NCBI GenBank assembly: GCA_964584785.1
Contig: CAZPBY010000007.1
Span: forward strand, 62,001 to 126,000
Length of the DNA: 64,000 bases
From: JAHFTY01 sp964584785
Lineage (GTDB): Bacteria; Acidobacteriota; Terriglobia; 20CM-2-55-15
Direction: 5' to 3'
Position numbers and translations under genes: made by a program. Shown piece by piece: positions 27,786 through 35,385 of the stretch (position 1 is the stretch's first letter; every line of letters begins with the position of its first letter). The notes beneath the pieces are model-generated. The model worked only from the letters and a program-made list of their open reading frames with translations. It had not been told where the DNA came from and ran no database searches.

Positions 27786-28955
27786 TCAGCAGCTGTACTT
27801 TTCGGCGAGAATCGCGATTCGTGTCATCGCGTCGTCGATCGACATGAACCTTGCAGGGAAACGGTCGAAGACCCAACGGGCGATTTCGTCATTACGCCGG
27901 GTACCGTCCATCAGTTGAAGGATTTGCAGATCCAACTCGCCGTCGTCATTTAATCGCGATTGGTGTGCACCGCGCCATTTCAGCAGCCGGTCCGGCAGCA
28001 GCTGTTCGGCCAGAAACGTCGACTGGCGGAAGTGGGCGAGGGGTTCAGAGCCGTTCGCGCGGAACACTTTCGATTCCCAATTCCACACGTAATCATTGCG
28101 CACCAAATCCGCTCGCAGGGCGATGCTCACGCGATCGTTCTGCATCAACTCCACAGGAGACGACCAGGGAAAGAAAGCGGATCCGTAGATCAACTCCGGT
28201 TGACCGGGGGCGTTCGAGAAACCGATGTCTTCATGCAAGACAGCGTCGAACCAAACCACAAACCCGTGTGCGGTGCCGGCGCGATCGACCTGCAGTGACA
28301 TTTCGGACGATACATTCGGCGACTCGACACAAGTGTAATCGATGGTTGCCCAGTGACACGGCTTCGTGAGGAGCTGTTCCGGACGGACAATCGCTTTTTT
28401 CCACCGGTTCGTCACGATGATTGCGGCCGGATCCAGGTTCAAATCAAATCGCTCACGAGCCCAGCGACTGATGAAACCATCGTAGTGTTCAGGGGCGTCA
28501 ACGAGCGCGCACCACATCGAGTCCCTGGTGGGGATCAGTTTTCCGCCTGGAGCGAGGAGCCGGCGGCGCGCATCTATGATGGAAGGAATGTGTTGCTCGT
28601 ACAGCGGCAGGACACCACGGAGATCCGAAACGATGACGTCGGCTCTTTCAGGCAATGTGACTTCGCCCGAAACGCCCCGCGTGAACTCGATGCGATCGGC
28701 GAGTCCATTAGCGCTCGCAGCCTGTTCTGCAATCAGAATAGCGCTGTTCGGCTCAACTGCATGGACTCGGCGGGCTCCGTACCGGCAGGCAAGAAGCGTG
28801 AGAATACCGGTCCCGGCGCCGATATCCAGAACGACGGAACCTGGAACGATCGCACGCTGCAGCGAACGGGAATAGGCGCCCATGCGGACTTCATCCGCGA
28901 TCATGCGGCCGTATCCCGCTACGCTGTACGCATGCAAAGCCGCCATGGGCTGCAC
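27786..28955 (-). CDS. PRMT-like SAM methyltransferase with C-terminal helical tail
   Basis: A 389-residue protein; GTG at 28955 or ATG at 28946. The SAM site is VVLDIGAGTGILTLLACRYG (residues 41-60) with acidic VEPN after it. The segment SDLRGVLPLYEQHIPSIIDARRRLL matches the PRMT double-acid loop, though the first Glu is Asp. A barrel-like second half fits the PRMT family. The last 50 residues (LQILQLMDGTRRNDEIARWVF) resemble the recognition helices of PqqD-type proteins, though this is weak. The gene starts 30 bases after the precursor stop, suggesting methylation of the peptide (inference). Confidence 0.75.
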   Translation of the reverse strand: MQPMAALHAYSVAGYGRMIADEVRMGAYSRSLQRAIVPGSVVLDIGAGTGILTLLACRYGARRVHAVEPNSAILIAEQAASANGLADRIEFTRGVSGEVTLPERADVIVSDLRGVLPLYEQHIPSIIDARRRLLAPGGKLIPTRDSMWCALVDAPEHYDGFISRWARERFDLNLDPAAIIVTNRWKKAIVRPEQLLTKPCHWATIDYTCVESPNVSSEMSLQVDRAGTAHGFVVWFDAVLHEDIGFSNAPGQPELIYGSAFFPWSSPVELMQNDRVSIALRADLVRNDYVWNWESKVFRANGSEPLAHFRQSTFLAEQLLPDRLLKWRGAHQSRLNDDGELDLQILQLMDGTRRNDEIARWVFDRFPARFMSIDDAMTRIAILAEKYSC

Positions 28956-28985
28956 TGAACGCCTGGAACCTGATTTGCGGGTTTC

Positions 28986-29147
28986 CTAGGTTTTGGGGCT
29001 GCCTTGTGTTCCACCGTCGGCAGTATTCTTTGAAGCAGCAATCGTTTGCGTGATTTCCCGCAAGTCACCATAAATCTGCACCTGCGGTTTCGTGTAGGGC
29101 TTCTTGACGCTGTCTTTCCCAGCATCAGGTTGTTCTGACAAATTCAT
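28986..29147 (-). CDS. Lasso-type RiPP precursor peptide (small, newly identified)
   Basis: A 53-residue product (MNLSEQPDAGKDSVKKPY...). ATG at 29147 follows the perfect Shine-Dalgarno GAGGAGG at 29157-29163. The leader YTKPQVQIYGDLREITQ has the lasso-leader pattern Tyr-x-x-Pro...Tyr-Gly. With Thr35 as the conserved Thr at -2, the core is AASKNTADGGTQGSPKT (residues 37-53): Ala1 could form a macrolactam with Asp8, leaving a 9-residue tail ending in Thr. It overlaps the cyclase stop by 23 bases and is followed by the methyltransferase. If Thr33 is the -2 residue, the core starts at Thr35 and the ring would be 10 residues. It is below the usual length cutoff for automated gene calls. Confidence 0.85.
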   Translation of the reverse strand: MNLSEQPDAGKDSVKKPYTKPQVQIYGDLREITQTIAASKNTADGGTQGSPKT

Positions 29148-31017
29148 TCTTGAGTTCCTCCTCAAACCCGTTAAAAAGTCGGAGCGGCTTGCGCCGCAAG
29201 TCCTTTAACCAATAATTCAATGCCCAGGCCCGGAAGTTTATGCGAAACATCATCATATCCGCTCCAACATCCTCGGGCACGCGCTCCCAATCAATATATG
29301 TCAGGGACATGGGCGAAAGCTTGGGTTTCGTAAAACCTAATTTGCGCATTCCCACCCAGGGCGGATCGCCAGTCAAAGGCGCCTTGGAACGGCGTAGTAC
29401 GGCATCCGGCAGAAAACCGCGCATGGCTCTCCGTTCAAGGTACTTGACCCGGCACCAGGGAATACAGGGGACTGCCAGCATGTACCGGAGCAGCCGAAGA
29501 TCCAGAAAAGGATGGCGGGTTTCGACCGGAACCCTCGTTGCCGGCGGATCAAAATGCCTGAGAGTCACGTCCCATAGCGGGTTGAGCATCGAAGAATAGC
29601 CAATCGGGCGTACCGGATGGACCCGAGGCGCCGGCAAAGTGGACGAGCGCTCATGTTCGTCCCACCGCTCGAGTAGTCCCAGCCTGCGTTCAAACTCCGG
29701 ATTGAGCCATTCGGGGTAATCCGGCGGCTCCGGCAGCCTGCCGATGTGCTTTCGAAGAAACCTCGGAATGGTCGGCAACAGGGGTACGCGTTGATGACTG
29801 ACGACGTGCGTCACTAAATCGCAGGCCATACGGGTGAAATGCCGATTACGAATTAGCCATGAAAGGTAGGTCTTCCATTCATACCGCAACGCGTTGTCGG
29901 GTCCTTCACCAAAGAACAGCACACGGCTGGTTTCCGCTATTTCCTGGAATTCGCGGCGGTCGCCCTGAAGGTTTGACGGATTCAGCAGAGGTTCACTGGT
30001 AGTCAACAGCCTGGTGTCCCATTCCGGGTCGATCAAGTCCGGTCCGTTCTCGCGAAGGTGAATCGGAATACCGAGATGTTCCGCCACGAGGCCGGCGTAG
30101 TGCTTTTCATTTTGATCGAGGCCATCGTTTACCGTTGTGAAGGCGTGTACCTCTCCGCTACCCGACTTACCTCTGAGAAGCTTGCATGACGTCGCGGCCA
30201 GTGTGGAGGAGTCCATGCCGCCGCTCATCAAAATGGCGACCCTGTTCGTTCTCAACCGGTCCGCAACCGCGGTGTCGAGAAGTTCCGTGAAGCGGTCGGT
30301 GTATTCTTCCGCGCGCTTGAAATAAACCGGCTCGTCGACTGGCAGGGTCCAATAGCGCGTCGAATGCGATTTCACGTGCGCCGACCAAATGGCGTAATGT
30401 GCGGGAAGAAGACGCTGAATGTCCTTGAATGAAGTCGTGGCGGGATTCTGATTGAAGTTGTGAATCAGAAAATCCGCGATCGCCTGATCGTTCAGTTCGT
30501 CGGAAACCGCTGGATATTCCCGAATGCACTCCGGCGTGTTGCTGAAAACGAGAGTTTGGCCGACCTCGGCAAAGTAGAACGGTTTTACTCCCAAATGATC
30601 CCGCGCGCAGAAAAGACGCTTGCGAGATCCATCCCAGATCGCGAACGAAAAATCACCGATCACATGATCCAGACAACCTTCGCCCCAGACGCGATAGCTG
30701 CGGAGCAACAGTTCCACATCGGGTGCACCCGCCGCGACGTTTTCGCCGTGGTCTCCAAGTTTTTCGATGAGGGTTTTTCGATCGTCAACTCTCGCGTCGG
30801 CGACAATCCACGTACGATCGTCGAGCGTCAGCGGCTGACGCTCGTTTATGGATTCGTCCGTAGTCCTCAACAAAGCGTGCCCGAAGCCGACATTTCCGTG
30901 GACCCATACGGCTTGAGCGTCCGGGCCGCGGAAAGCCAGGAGCGCCGTCATCCGCCGCAGGTACGCGCGATCGACGGGAGCGCCGTCGAGGTTGAGGACT
31001 CCGACGATTCCGCTCAT
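29125..31017 (-). CDS. Asparagine-synthetase-like lasso cyclase (C protein)
   Basis: A 630-residue asparagine synthetase B homologue. The N-terminal domain starts MSGIVGVLN: the glutaminase nucleophile Cys2 is Ser, so no ammonia is made from glutamine, as in lasso cyclases. The synthetase domain has the pyrophosphate loop ILMSGGMDSST (Ser265 to Thr271). It would adenylate an acidic side chain of the core (Asp8 in my model) so the new N-terminus can attack it. It starts with ATGA overlapping the PqqD stop and ends 23 bases inside the precursor gene. Confidence 0.85.
   Translation of the reverse strand: MSGIVGVLNLDGAPVDRAYLRRMTALLAFRGPDAQAVWVHGNVGFGHALLRTTDESINERQPLTLDDRTWIVADARVDDRKTLIEKLGDHGENVAAGAPDVELLLRSYRVWGEGCLDHVIGDFSFAIWDGSRKRLFCARDHLGVKPFYFAEVGQTLVFSNTPECIREYPAVSDELNDQAIADFLIHNFNQNPATTSFKDIQRLLPAHYAIWSAHVKSHSTRYWTLPVDEPVYFKRAEEYTDRFTELLDTAVADRLRTNRVAILMSGGMDSSTLAATSCKLLRGKSGSGEVHAFTTVNDGLDQNEKHYAGLVAEHLGIPIHLRENGPDLIDPEWDTRLLTTSEPLLNPSNLQGDRREFQEIAETSRVLFFGEGPDNALRYEWKTYLSWLIRNRHFTRMACDLVTHVVSHQRVPLLPTIPRFLRKHIGRLPEPPDYPEWLNPEFERRLGLLERWDEHERSSTLPAPRVHPVRPIGYSSMLNPLWDVTLRHFDPPATRVPVETRHPFLDLRLLRYMLAVPCIPWCRVKYLERRAMRGFLPDAVLRRSKAPLTGDPPWVGMRKLGFTKPKLSPMSLTYIDWERVPEDVGADMMMFRINFRAWALNYWLKDLRRKPLRLFNGFEEELKNEFVRTT
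29157..29163 (-). promoter_or_regulatory. Perfect ribosome binding site of the precursor gene
   Basis: GAGGAGG on the minus strand, nine bases before the ATG at 29147, inside the last codons of the cyclase gene. It is the strongest Shine-Dalgarno I see in the cluster and decides that the short precursor frame is real. Confidence 0.85.
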
Positions 31018-31325
31018 GCCGGTCCGCCGGACGTCGCGACTTCTCCGCTGCTGAGCCGAATCAGACCCTGTTCGAGCAGTGTCCCGAGAAATTCATCGAG
31101 GTCCTGACGTAACTGCGCAGAATCGACGGCGTATTCCCGGAGCAGCGCTTCATAAGCGGATTCCACCGTCGGTGCCTGCGTGAGCCTGTCCCACATTCGC
31201 GTGCCGATGGGGTCGAGTCCGAGGTACTTCTCCGTCTTCAGATTGAGCAGCACGGCTTCTTCGCCAACAACTCTGAATAAAACGTCCGGGGCGATGGTGA
31301 CGCGCGAAGAAAAAGAATGAACCAT
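31014..31325 (-). CDS. PqqD family RiPP recognition element (lasso B1)
   Basis: A 103-residue PqqD-like protein from ATG 31325, preceded by GGTGAGG; a GTG at 31337 would overlap the upstream stop. Characteristic residues are VGEEAVLLNLKTEKYLGLDPIGTRMWDRL (winged-helix strands and helix) and YAVDSAQLRQDLDEFLGTLLEQGLI. Its likely job is to bind the leader and deliver it to the protease and cyclase. It is coupled to the cyclase through a 4-base ATGA overlap. Confidence 0.82.
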   Translation of the reverse strand: MVHSFSSRVTIAPDVLFRVVGEEAVLLNLKTEKYLGLDPIGTRMWDRLTQAPTVESAYEALLREYAVDSAQLRQDLDEFLGTLLEQGLIRLSSGEVATSGGPA

Positions 31326-31333
31326 GATTGTCC

Positions 31334-31747
31334 TCACCTTTCGAAAGAACCCAATCGCGTGTAGCGCGCCGCTTCCGCGCCTCCGATCACGATTCGATCA
31401 CGATGACTAACCCAGGCATGCGCTTCAAAACCTCGCGAATCACCCTTAGACACTCCGATGTCGAGCCGGGATTCGTAGCCCGCATTGGACAACAGCGTCT
31501 GGACGGCTATAGCTTGAGTCAGGCAGTTTGCCCGAGGCACCCAGCGGCTGGCTGCCTTTACCGCCCACACCACACGTTCAAGCGGAGCTCGCCTGGTTTT
31601 CATCACAGCGGCCGCGACAACACGTCGAGCAGCGGCAACCGGAACCACGCACAGTGCGATTCGCGTCACGAAAACAACGAACCAGGCGTGCGGCAACAAC
31701 TGCCTTTCTTCCTTTGTCAGAGATGTCAGCCGCCTTAGTAGCCGCAC
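31334..31747 (-). CDS. Transglutaminase-like leader peptidase (lasso B2)
   Basis: I choose GTG at 31747 after GGAGG; this gives 137 residues, normal for this family, and a 13-base overlap with the kinase gene. The Transglut_core3 (PF13471) signature is present: WVPRANCLTQAIAVQTLL (Cys75) and FEAHAWVSHRD (His110). The third catalytic Asp is not at the spacing I expect from McjB, so Asp117 is only a candidate. It should cleave the leader before the core. A frame start at 31819 would overlap the kinase by 85 bases and is less likely. Confidence 0.8.
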   Translation of the reverse strand: MRLLRRLTSLTKEERQLLPHAWFVVFVTRIALCVVPVAAARRVVAAAVMKTRRAPLERVVWAVKAASRWVPRANCLTQAIAVQTLLSNAGYESRLDIGVSKGDSRGFEAHAWVSHRDRIVIGGAEAARYTRLGSFER

Positions 31748-32757
31748 GGTGCCTCCGTGGAAGACAACCGGCAGGAATCGGCGATGATCGCTTCGCGGAC
31801 ATCGGGAAGCTGCTTCCAAATCCGGGCGAAGGACAGTTTGCGGATAGGCAAAAGACTCACCAGCCGGACAGCTTCATTCATCTGCCGTTCGAGCCGGCGT
31901 GGTTCCACGACGTAGAAGTTGAAAGTGTTCTTTAACAATTCGAGGAAGGCCTGGCGCGGCGCGAGCGGTTCGATGTGAATTCGTTGTTTGCGAAAAACCT
32001 CGCGAGGACTCACCAAACTGTAAATCGCCGTCACTGGAACGGCCGCCGAATGACTGTGCGAATCAGCGAGCGGAAGAATCAACTTTTCGGTATCGCGATT
32101 CATCGGCACACCCGCCGCCGCGCTGCCCAGAAATCGTCGCGCGGGCCGCGGGAACAACTTGATTCGCGGCGGACCTGGATATGCCACGACTCCGGATGGT
32201 GTGGGTTGAAGAAGCAAGAGATCATCCGTAAGGATCTGGTATCCCGCAGCGAGAAAAGACGCGGCAAGGCTGGATTTCCCGTAACCGCTCTGTCCCATGA
32301 AAACAATTGCCTTGTTATCCAGTACAACAGTTGTTGCATGGAGCGGTTCAAAACCGCTTTTGACGAGCGCTATCGAAAGTGCACGGCCGAGCAGATAAAC
32401 ACAGAACGATTCCGTCGACGAAGTATCGAATTGCCGGCAGTAGATGAGCCGGCCGTCGTTCGACACCAGGAATTCTCCCACGCTCGGCCATCGCGCATAG
32501 ATGGACCGATCCGTCAGCCGTCCCAGGTGATAAAACGAGCCGCACAATTGTTCGATCGGAATATCCCGAGTCGCTTCGTCAAAGAAGGCTGCAGACGCCA
32601 GTCGCAATTCGATGCGGGCGAGTTCCCGGTGTTCGTAGCGAGGCAGTGGGAGCGGGATATCACTCTGTAAAGCGATACCGTACACACCGTACATGTGGCG
32701 GTCCGGATTCGTTTGAATCGCTGGTTCAGCCACGACGCAGCCGTAGCTGTCAATCAC
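31735..32757 (-). CDS. HPr-kinase-like protein (RiPP tailoring kinase candidate)
   Basis: A 340-residue protein of the HPr kinase-like family. The P-loop is FMGQSGYGKSSLAASFLAAG (Gly155, Lys-Ser 161-162), followed by ILTDDLLLL and YPGPPRIKLFPRPARRFL. Such proteins occur in lasso clusters; in paeninodin-type systems a homologue phosphorylates the C-terminal residue of the precursor. The precursor here ends in Thr. The gene overlaps the PqqD2 stop by 4 bases and the leader peptidase by 13. Confidence 0.82.
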   Translation of the reverse strand: MIDSYGCVVAEPAIQTNPDRHMYGVYGIALQSDIPLPLPRYEHRELARIELRLASAAFFDEATRDIPIEQLCGSFYHLGRLTDRSIYARWPSVGEFLVSNDGRLIYCRQFDTSSTESFCVYLLGRALSIALVKSGFEPLHATTVVLDNKAIVFMGQSGYGKSSLAASFLAAGYQILTDDLLLLQPTPSGVVAYPGPPRIKLFPRPARRFLGSAAAGVPMNRDTEKLILPLADSHSHSAAVPVTAIYSLVSPREVFRKQRIHIEPLAPRQAFLELLKNTFNFYVVEPRRLERQMNEAVRLVSLLPIRKLSFARIWKQLPDVREAIIADSCRLSSTEAPCGY

Positions 32758-33035
32758 CCGGAAATCTCCACAAGCTTGTTTTCGCTGAGTTGCGTGACTA
32801 ATTCGAGGATATCCGATTCCAATCGCGCCGGATCCACATCATATTCAGCGATCAGTGTGTCCCTGAGATCGGCAACCGTCTTTGGTTGCTGAATCAAGTC
32901 CCAGACGCGCGCGCCAACCGGATTGAGACCGTAATAGGCACCATTCCTGAGGTTTAGAATCGTTGCTTCGTCACCGACCCTGCAGGAAACCTGCTGCTGT
33001 GCCGCAACGACTCTTGTCCCCTCCGCAAACTTCAT
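32754..33035 (-). CDS. Second PqqD family recognition protein
   Basis: A 93-residue PqqD-like protein: VSCRVGDEATILNLRNGAYYGLNPVGARVWDLIQQPKT and DVDPARLESDILELVTQLSENKLVEI. It is only distantly similar to the 31014-31325 protein. It is first in the leftward operon, with GGGGGAAGC before ATG 33035. It probably recruits the leader to the kinase or another modifying enzyme, in contrast to PqqD1, which pairs with the protease and cyclase (inference). Confidence 0.82.
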   Translation of the reverse strand: MKFAEGTRVVAAQQQVSCRVGDEATILNLRNGAYYGLNPVGARVWDLIQQPKTVADLRDTLIAEYDVDPARLESDILELVTQLSENKLVEISG

Positions 33036-33050
33036 GCTTCCCCCAAAAGA

Positions 33051-33079
33051 ACCATAGCATGCGGTCTAAGGAGCGGCAA
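33051..33079 (-). promoter_or_regulatory. Candidate promoter for the lasso operon
   Basis: On the minus strand TTGCCG (33079-33074) and TATGGT (33056-33051) are spaced 17 bases apart, just upstream of ATG 33035. Transcription from it would leave a very short leader, so confidence is low. Confidence 0.28.
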
Positions 33080-33171
33080 CACTGGGAATCGGATTACCGA
33101 AGAGTTATGACCGCTTTGCGCATCGTGGCTTAAAAGCAGTCTTCCTCTGCAGAGTTACCGCTGAATCTCCA

Positions 33172-34368
33172 TCAACGATCCGGCGGCCCACTCCAATACG
33201 ACAGAGGCCCGGTCAGCGGGAATGAAGCGGCGATTCCGAGAAGGGCAAAAAACAAGGTAGCATTCGCCGGTATTTGAAGGTTGAAGTCGGCGAGGCTGTG
33301 AATCATCAGCGCAACGAGGCTTCCCACGCATCCCAGCAAAACGCCGCGCTCCAGATTCTCCTCGGTGCGGAAAAAGAGAACGGTCGCGCGCCCGAGAACA
33401 GCAACAATGATGAGCCAGAAAATCGCCGCGGGGATCACGCCCCATTCCGCGGCGGTCTCCAGAAAATCGTTATGCGCGTGATCATAGAGGACGGTTGCAT
33501 CCTGCGTCTGATACTGCCGAAAAATGTCCTGATATTTGCCGGAACCCACGCCCCACGGGTTGGCGGCAATCATCCTGAACGTATCGCGATAGAGTGTTGA
33601 CCGAAGCACGTTGGCGGATTCCTGTCCGGTCTCGGCCAATTGGCCATATCGGTCTACAACAACGTCGACTCCGATCCACAGCACTCCCGCCGCGATCATC
33701 ACCAGTAATCCAAGCCCGATGACTCTTTCGAAATTGCGTTCGCCGTCGCGAAACTTGACGAGTATGGCCAGAATCAACAGCGCTATGAAAAAGGAACCCA
33801 TGCCCATCCGTGATAACGAGAATACGATGGCCAGGCCCATGAAAGCCGATGCCAGCAGATAAATGTAGGCAAGCTCTCTCTCGTCTTGCCGCAATCGGGT
33901 GTACGCGAGTCCCAGTGGAATGAATACCAGTAATTCCAAGGCGCCGGCGAAGTGGTTGTGGTTGATGAATGTTCCGCTAACGCGGTTGAAGATATTCTCG
34001 TAACCGAAGATCCAGCCCGGCCGCACAAAGTATTGAAACAGACCCAGCAATGCTTCGAGTAGACCAACGAGGATCAGTACGTGAAAAAAGCGCAGAACGC
34101 CGCGGGGTGAGTTTCGAACCGCATACCATGTCCACGCGCCGGCCAGGAGGCCGGTTGCGAATTGAAAGCCGGTAAGTAAGGACAGTATGAGAATGGACGC
34201 GACCGTCACCAGCAGCCGGAAATCCAATGTGCCACGCGCAATTTGCAGCACGAACACAACAGCGAAGCCTGCGACCGACAGGAAAAAGGCTCCCATCCAG
34301 ATCTCCCGCAGGACTCCGCCGAAAGTAAGTAACTCCAGCCCCAGGATGACCGTCAGTGCCGCGAACAT
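33172..34368 (-). CDS. O-antigen ligase/polymerase family membrane protein
   Basis: A 398-residue protein with about 10-12 membrane segments. The family-typical region (Wzy_C/O-antigen ligase) includes GTFINHNHFAGALELLVFIPLGLAY and the large periplasmic loop with WGVGSGKYQDIFRQYQTQDATVLYDHAHNDFLETAAEWG. It would polymerise or attach polysaccharide repeats. Its ATG touches the stop of the Wza-like gene directly (TGAATG), so the two are coupled. Confidence 0.85.
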   Translation of the reverse strand: MFAALTVILGLELLTFGGVLREIWMGAFFLSVAGFAVVFVLQIARGTLDFRLLVTVASILILSLLTGFQFATGLLAGAWTWYAVRNSPRGVLRFFHVLILVGLLEALLGLFQYFVRPGWIFGYENIFNRVSGTFINHNHFAGALELLVFIPLGLAYTRLRQDERELAYIYLLASAFMGLAIVFSLSRMGMGSFFIALLILAILVKFRDGERNFERVIGLGLLVMIAAGVLWIGVDVVVDRYGQLAETGQESANVLRSTLYRDTFRMIAANPWGVGSGKYQDIFRQYQTQDATVLYDHAHNDFLETAAEWGVIPAAIFWLIIVAVLGRATVLFFRTEENLERGVLLGCVGSLVALMIHSLADFNLQIPANATLFFALLGIAASFPLTGPLSYWSGPPDR

Positions 34369-35304
34369 TCAGCGTCCCATCCAAACCAATCTGGAACTGG
34401 CGACGCCGATGGCGACGTCCAGTGTTCGCGATGCGGCGTTCTTCGCCCTGCTCGAAGGAATCCAAAGGATGTCGTTCGGCATCATAGGCTGGTCCTCCGT
34501 TGAGGCATCCATAATTTTCACCAGGTTCAGCGGTATCTCTTCTTTCCTTCCGTCGGAGTGGTAACGAATGATCTTCGATTCCTTCTTATTGGGCGTCTTG
34601 GTGAATCCGCCGCCGACGGCGATGGCTTGCCGGACTGTCAGACCCTTGCCGAACTTCAGAGGATATTCTCCGGGTTTCGCCACTTCGCCGACGATGAAAA
34701 CCGACATCGCGGGCAGGACGTTCACAACGTCTCCGCCATATACCGGAATGTTCAATTCGGTCTTGCCGTTCTGGAAGAGATCCTCGACGACGATGGTTGT
34801 GACCTGATTGCCGCGAATGACCTGAAGCGTGCTACCGGCGTCCAGCAGTCCGCCGGCGCCCGCGATGACGTCCATCAGCGGCTTTGAATTCTTCATCGGC
34901 TGCACACCCGGCAGTCTCACCGCGCCCATCACCGAAACGGATGACGTCATGTACTCCTTGATGCCGACGGTGACGTGCGGGTCCTTTATATATTTCTGAC
35001 GGAGGGCTTCTTCAATCTGTCTGGCGACATCGTTGGTATCCAGACCCGCGGCTTTCATGGTCCCAATTAAAGGTAGCGAAAGAAAACCCGACGCGCTCAC
35101 GCGAAAGCTTCCGCTCAGCTCGGGTACTTCGAAAACGGCCACGTCCACAATGTCGTCCGGCACCAGCTTATGGTCTTCAGTCGCAACGTCTGCCGATGTT
35201 GGAATCGGCGCTTGTTGCGAACTAGTCACCATGCTAGTTTTCGAAAGATCTTGGTTAGACACAGCCTGAACACTGAACAGAATCGCAAGAATCAGAAATG
35301 ACAT
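34369..35304 (-). CDS. Polysaccharide export protein, Wza-like
   Basis: A 311-residue protein: signal peptide (SFLILAILFSVQAVSN), the Poly_export domain (LVPDDIVDVAVFEVPELSGSFRVSASGFLSLP) and two SLBB-type beta domains (SVMGAVRLPGVQPMKNSKPL, VFIVGEVAKPGEYPLKFGKGLTV). It should form the outer-membrane channel for an exopolysaccharide. GGAGG precedes the ATG by nine bases. It is divergent from the Wzc-like kinase gene across 81 bases. Confidence 0.87.
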   Translation of the reverse strand: MSFLILAILFSVQAVSNQDLSKTSMVTSSQQAPIPTSADVATEDHKLVPDDIVDVAVFEVPELSGSFRVSASGFLSLPLIGTMKAAGLDTNDVARQIEEALRQKYIKDPHVTVGIKEYMTSSVSVMGAVRLPGVQPMKNSKPLMDVIAGAGGLLDAGSTLQVIRGNQVTTIVVEDLFQNGKTELNIPVYGGDVVNVLPAMSVFIVGEVAKPGEYPLKFGKGLTVRQAIAVGGGFTKTPNKKESKIIRYHSDGRKEEIPLNLVKIMDASTEDQPMMPNDILWIPSSRAKNAASRTLDVAIGVASSRLVWMGR

Positions 35305-35339
35305 CCGACAAAAACCTCCAGGGGAGATATTTCACTACG

Positions 35340-35366
35340 GTGACAGATTTGAACGCAACTTGTCAC
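35340..35366. promoter_or_regulatory. Inverted repeat GTGACA-N15-TGTCAC in a divergent promoter region
   Basis: Perfect 6-base half sites at 35340-35345 and 35361-35366 lie between the divergent Wza-like and Wzc-like genes. A TTGTCA/TATATG pair (17-base spacing) overlaps the right half-site, but its -10 overlaps the ATG at 35386. It could be an operator. Confidence 0.3.
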
Positions 35367-35385
35367 TGACGTACATTTCTACTAT

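Noticed and set aside
28919..29125. A minus-strand 68-codon frame overlapping the precursor
   Set aside because: Its composition (Arg/Lys-rich with no family pattern) and its position over the precursor in another frame make it a shadow; the precursor frame has the perfect ribosome binding site.
32754..33035. PqqD-like protein as part of PQQ synthesis serving the sugar dehydrogenase at 810-1988
   Set aside because: No PqqA, PqqB, PqqC or PqqE is in the window; the gene is coupled to lasso-type genes instead.
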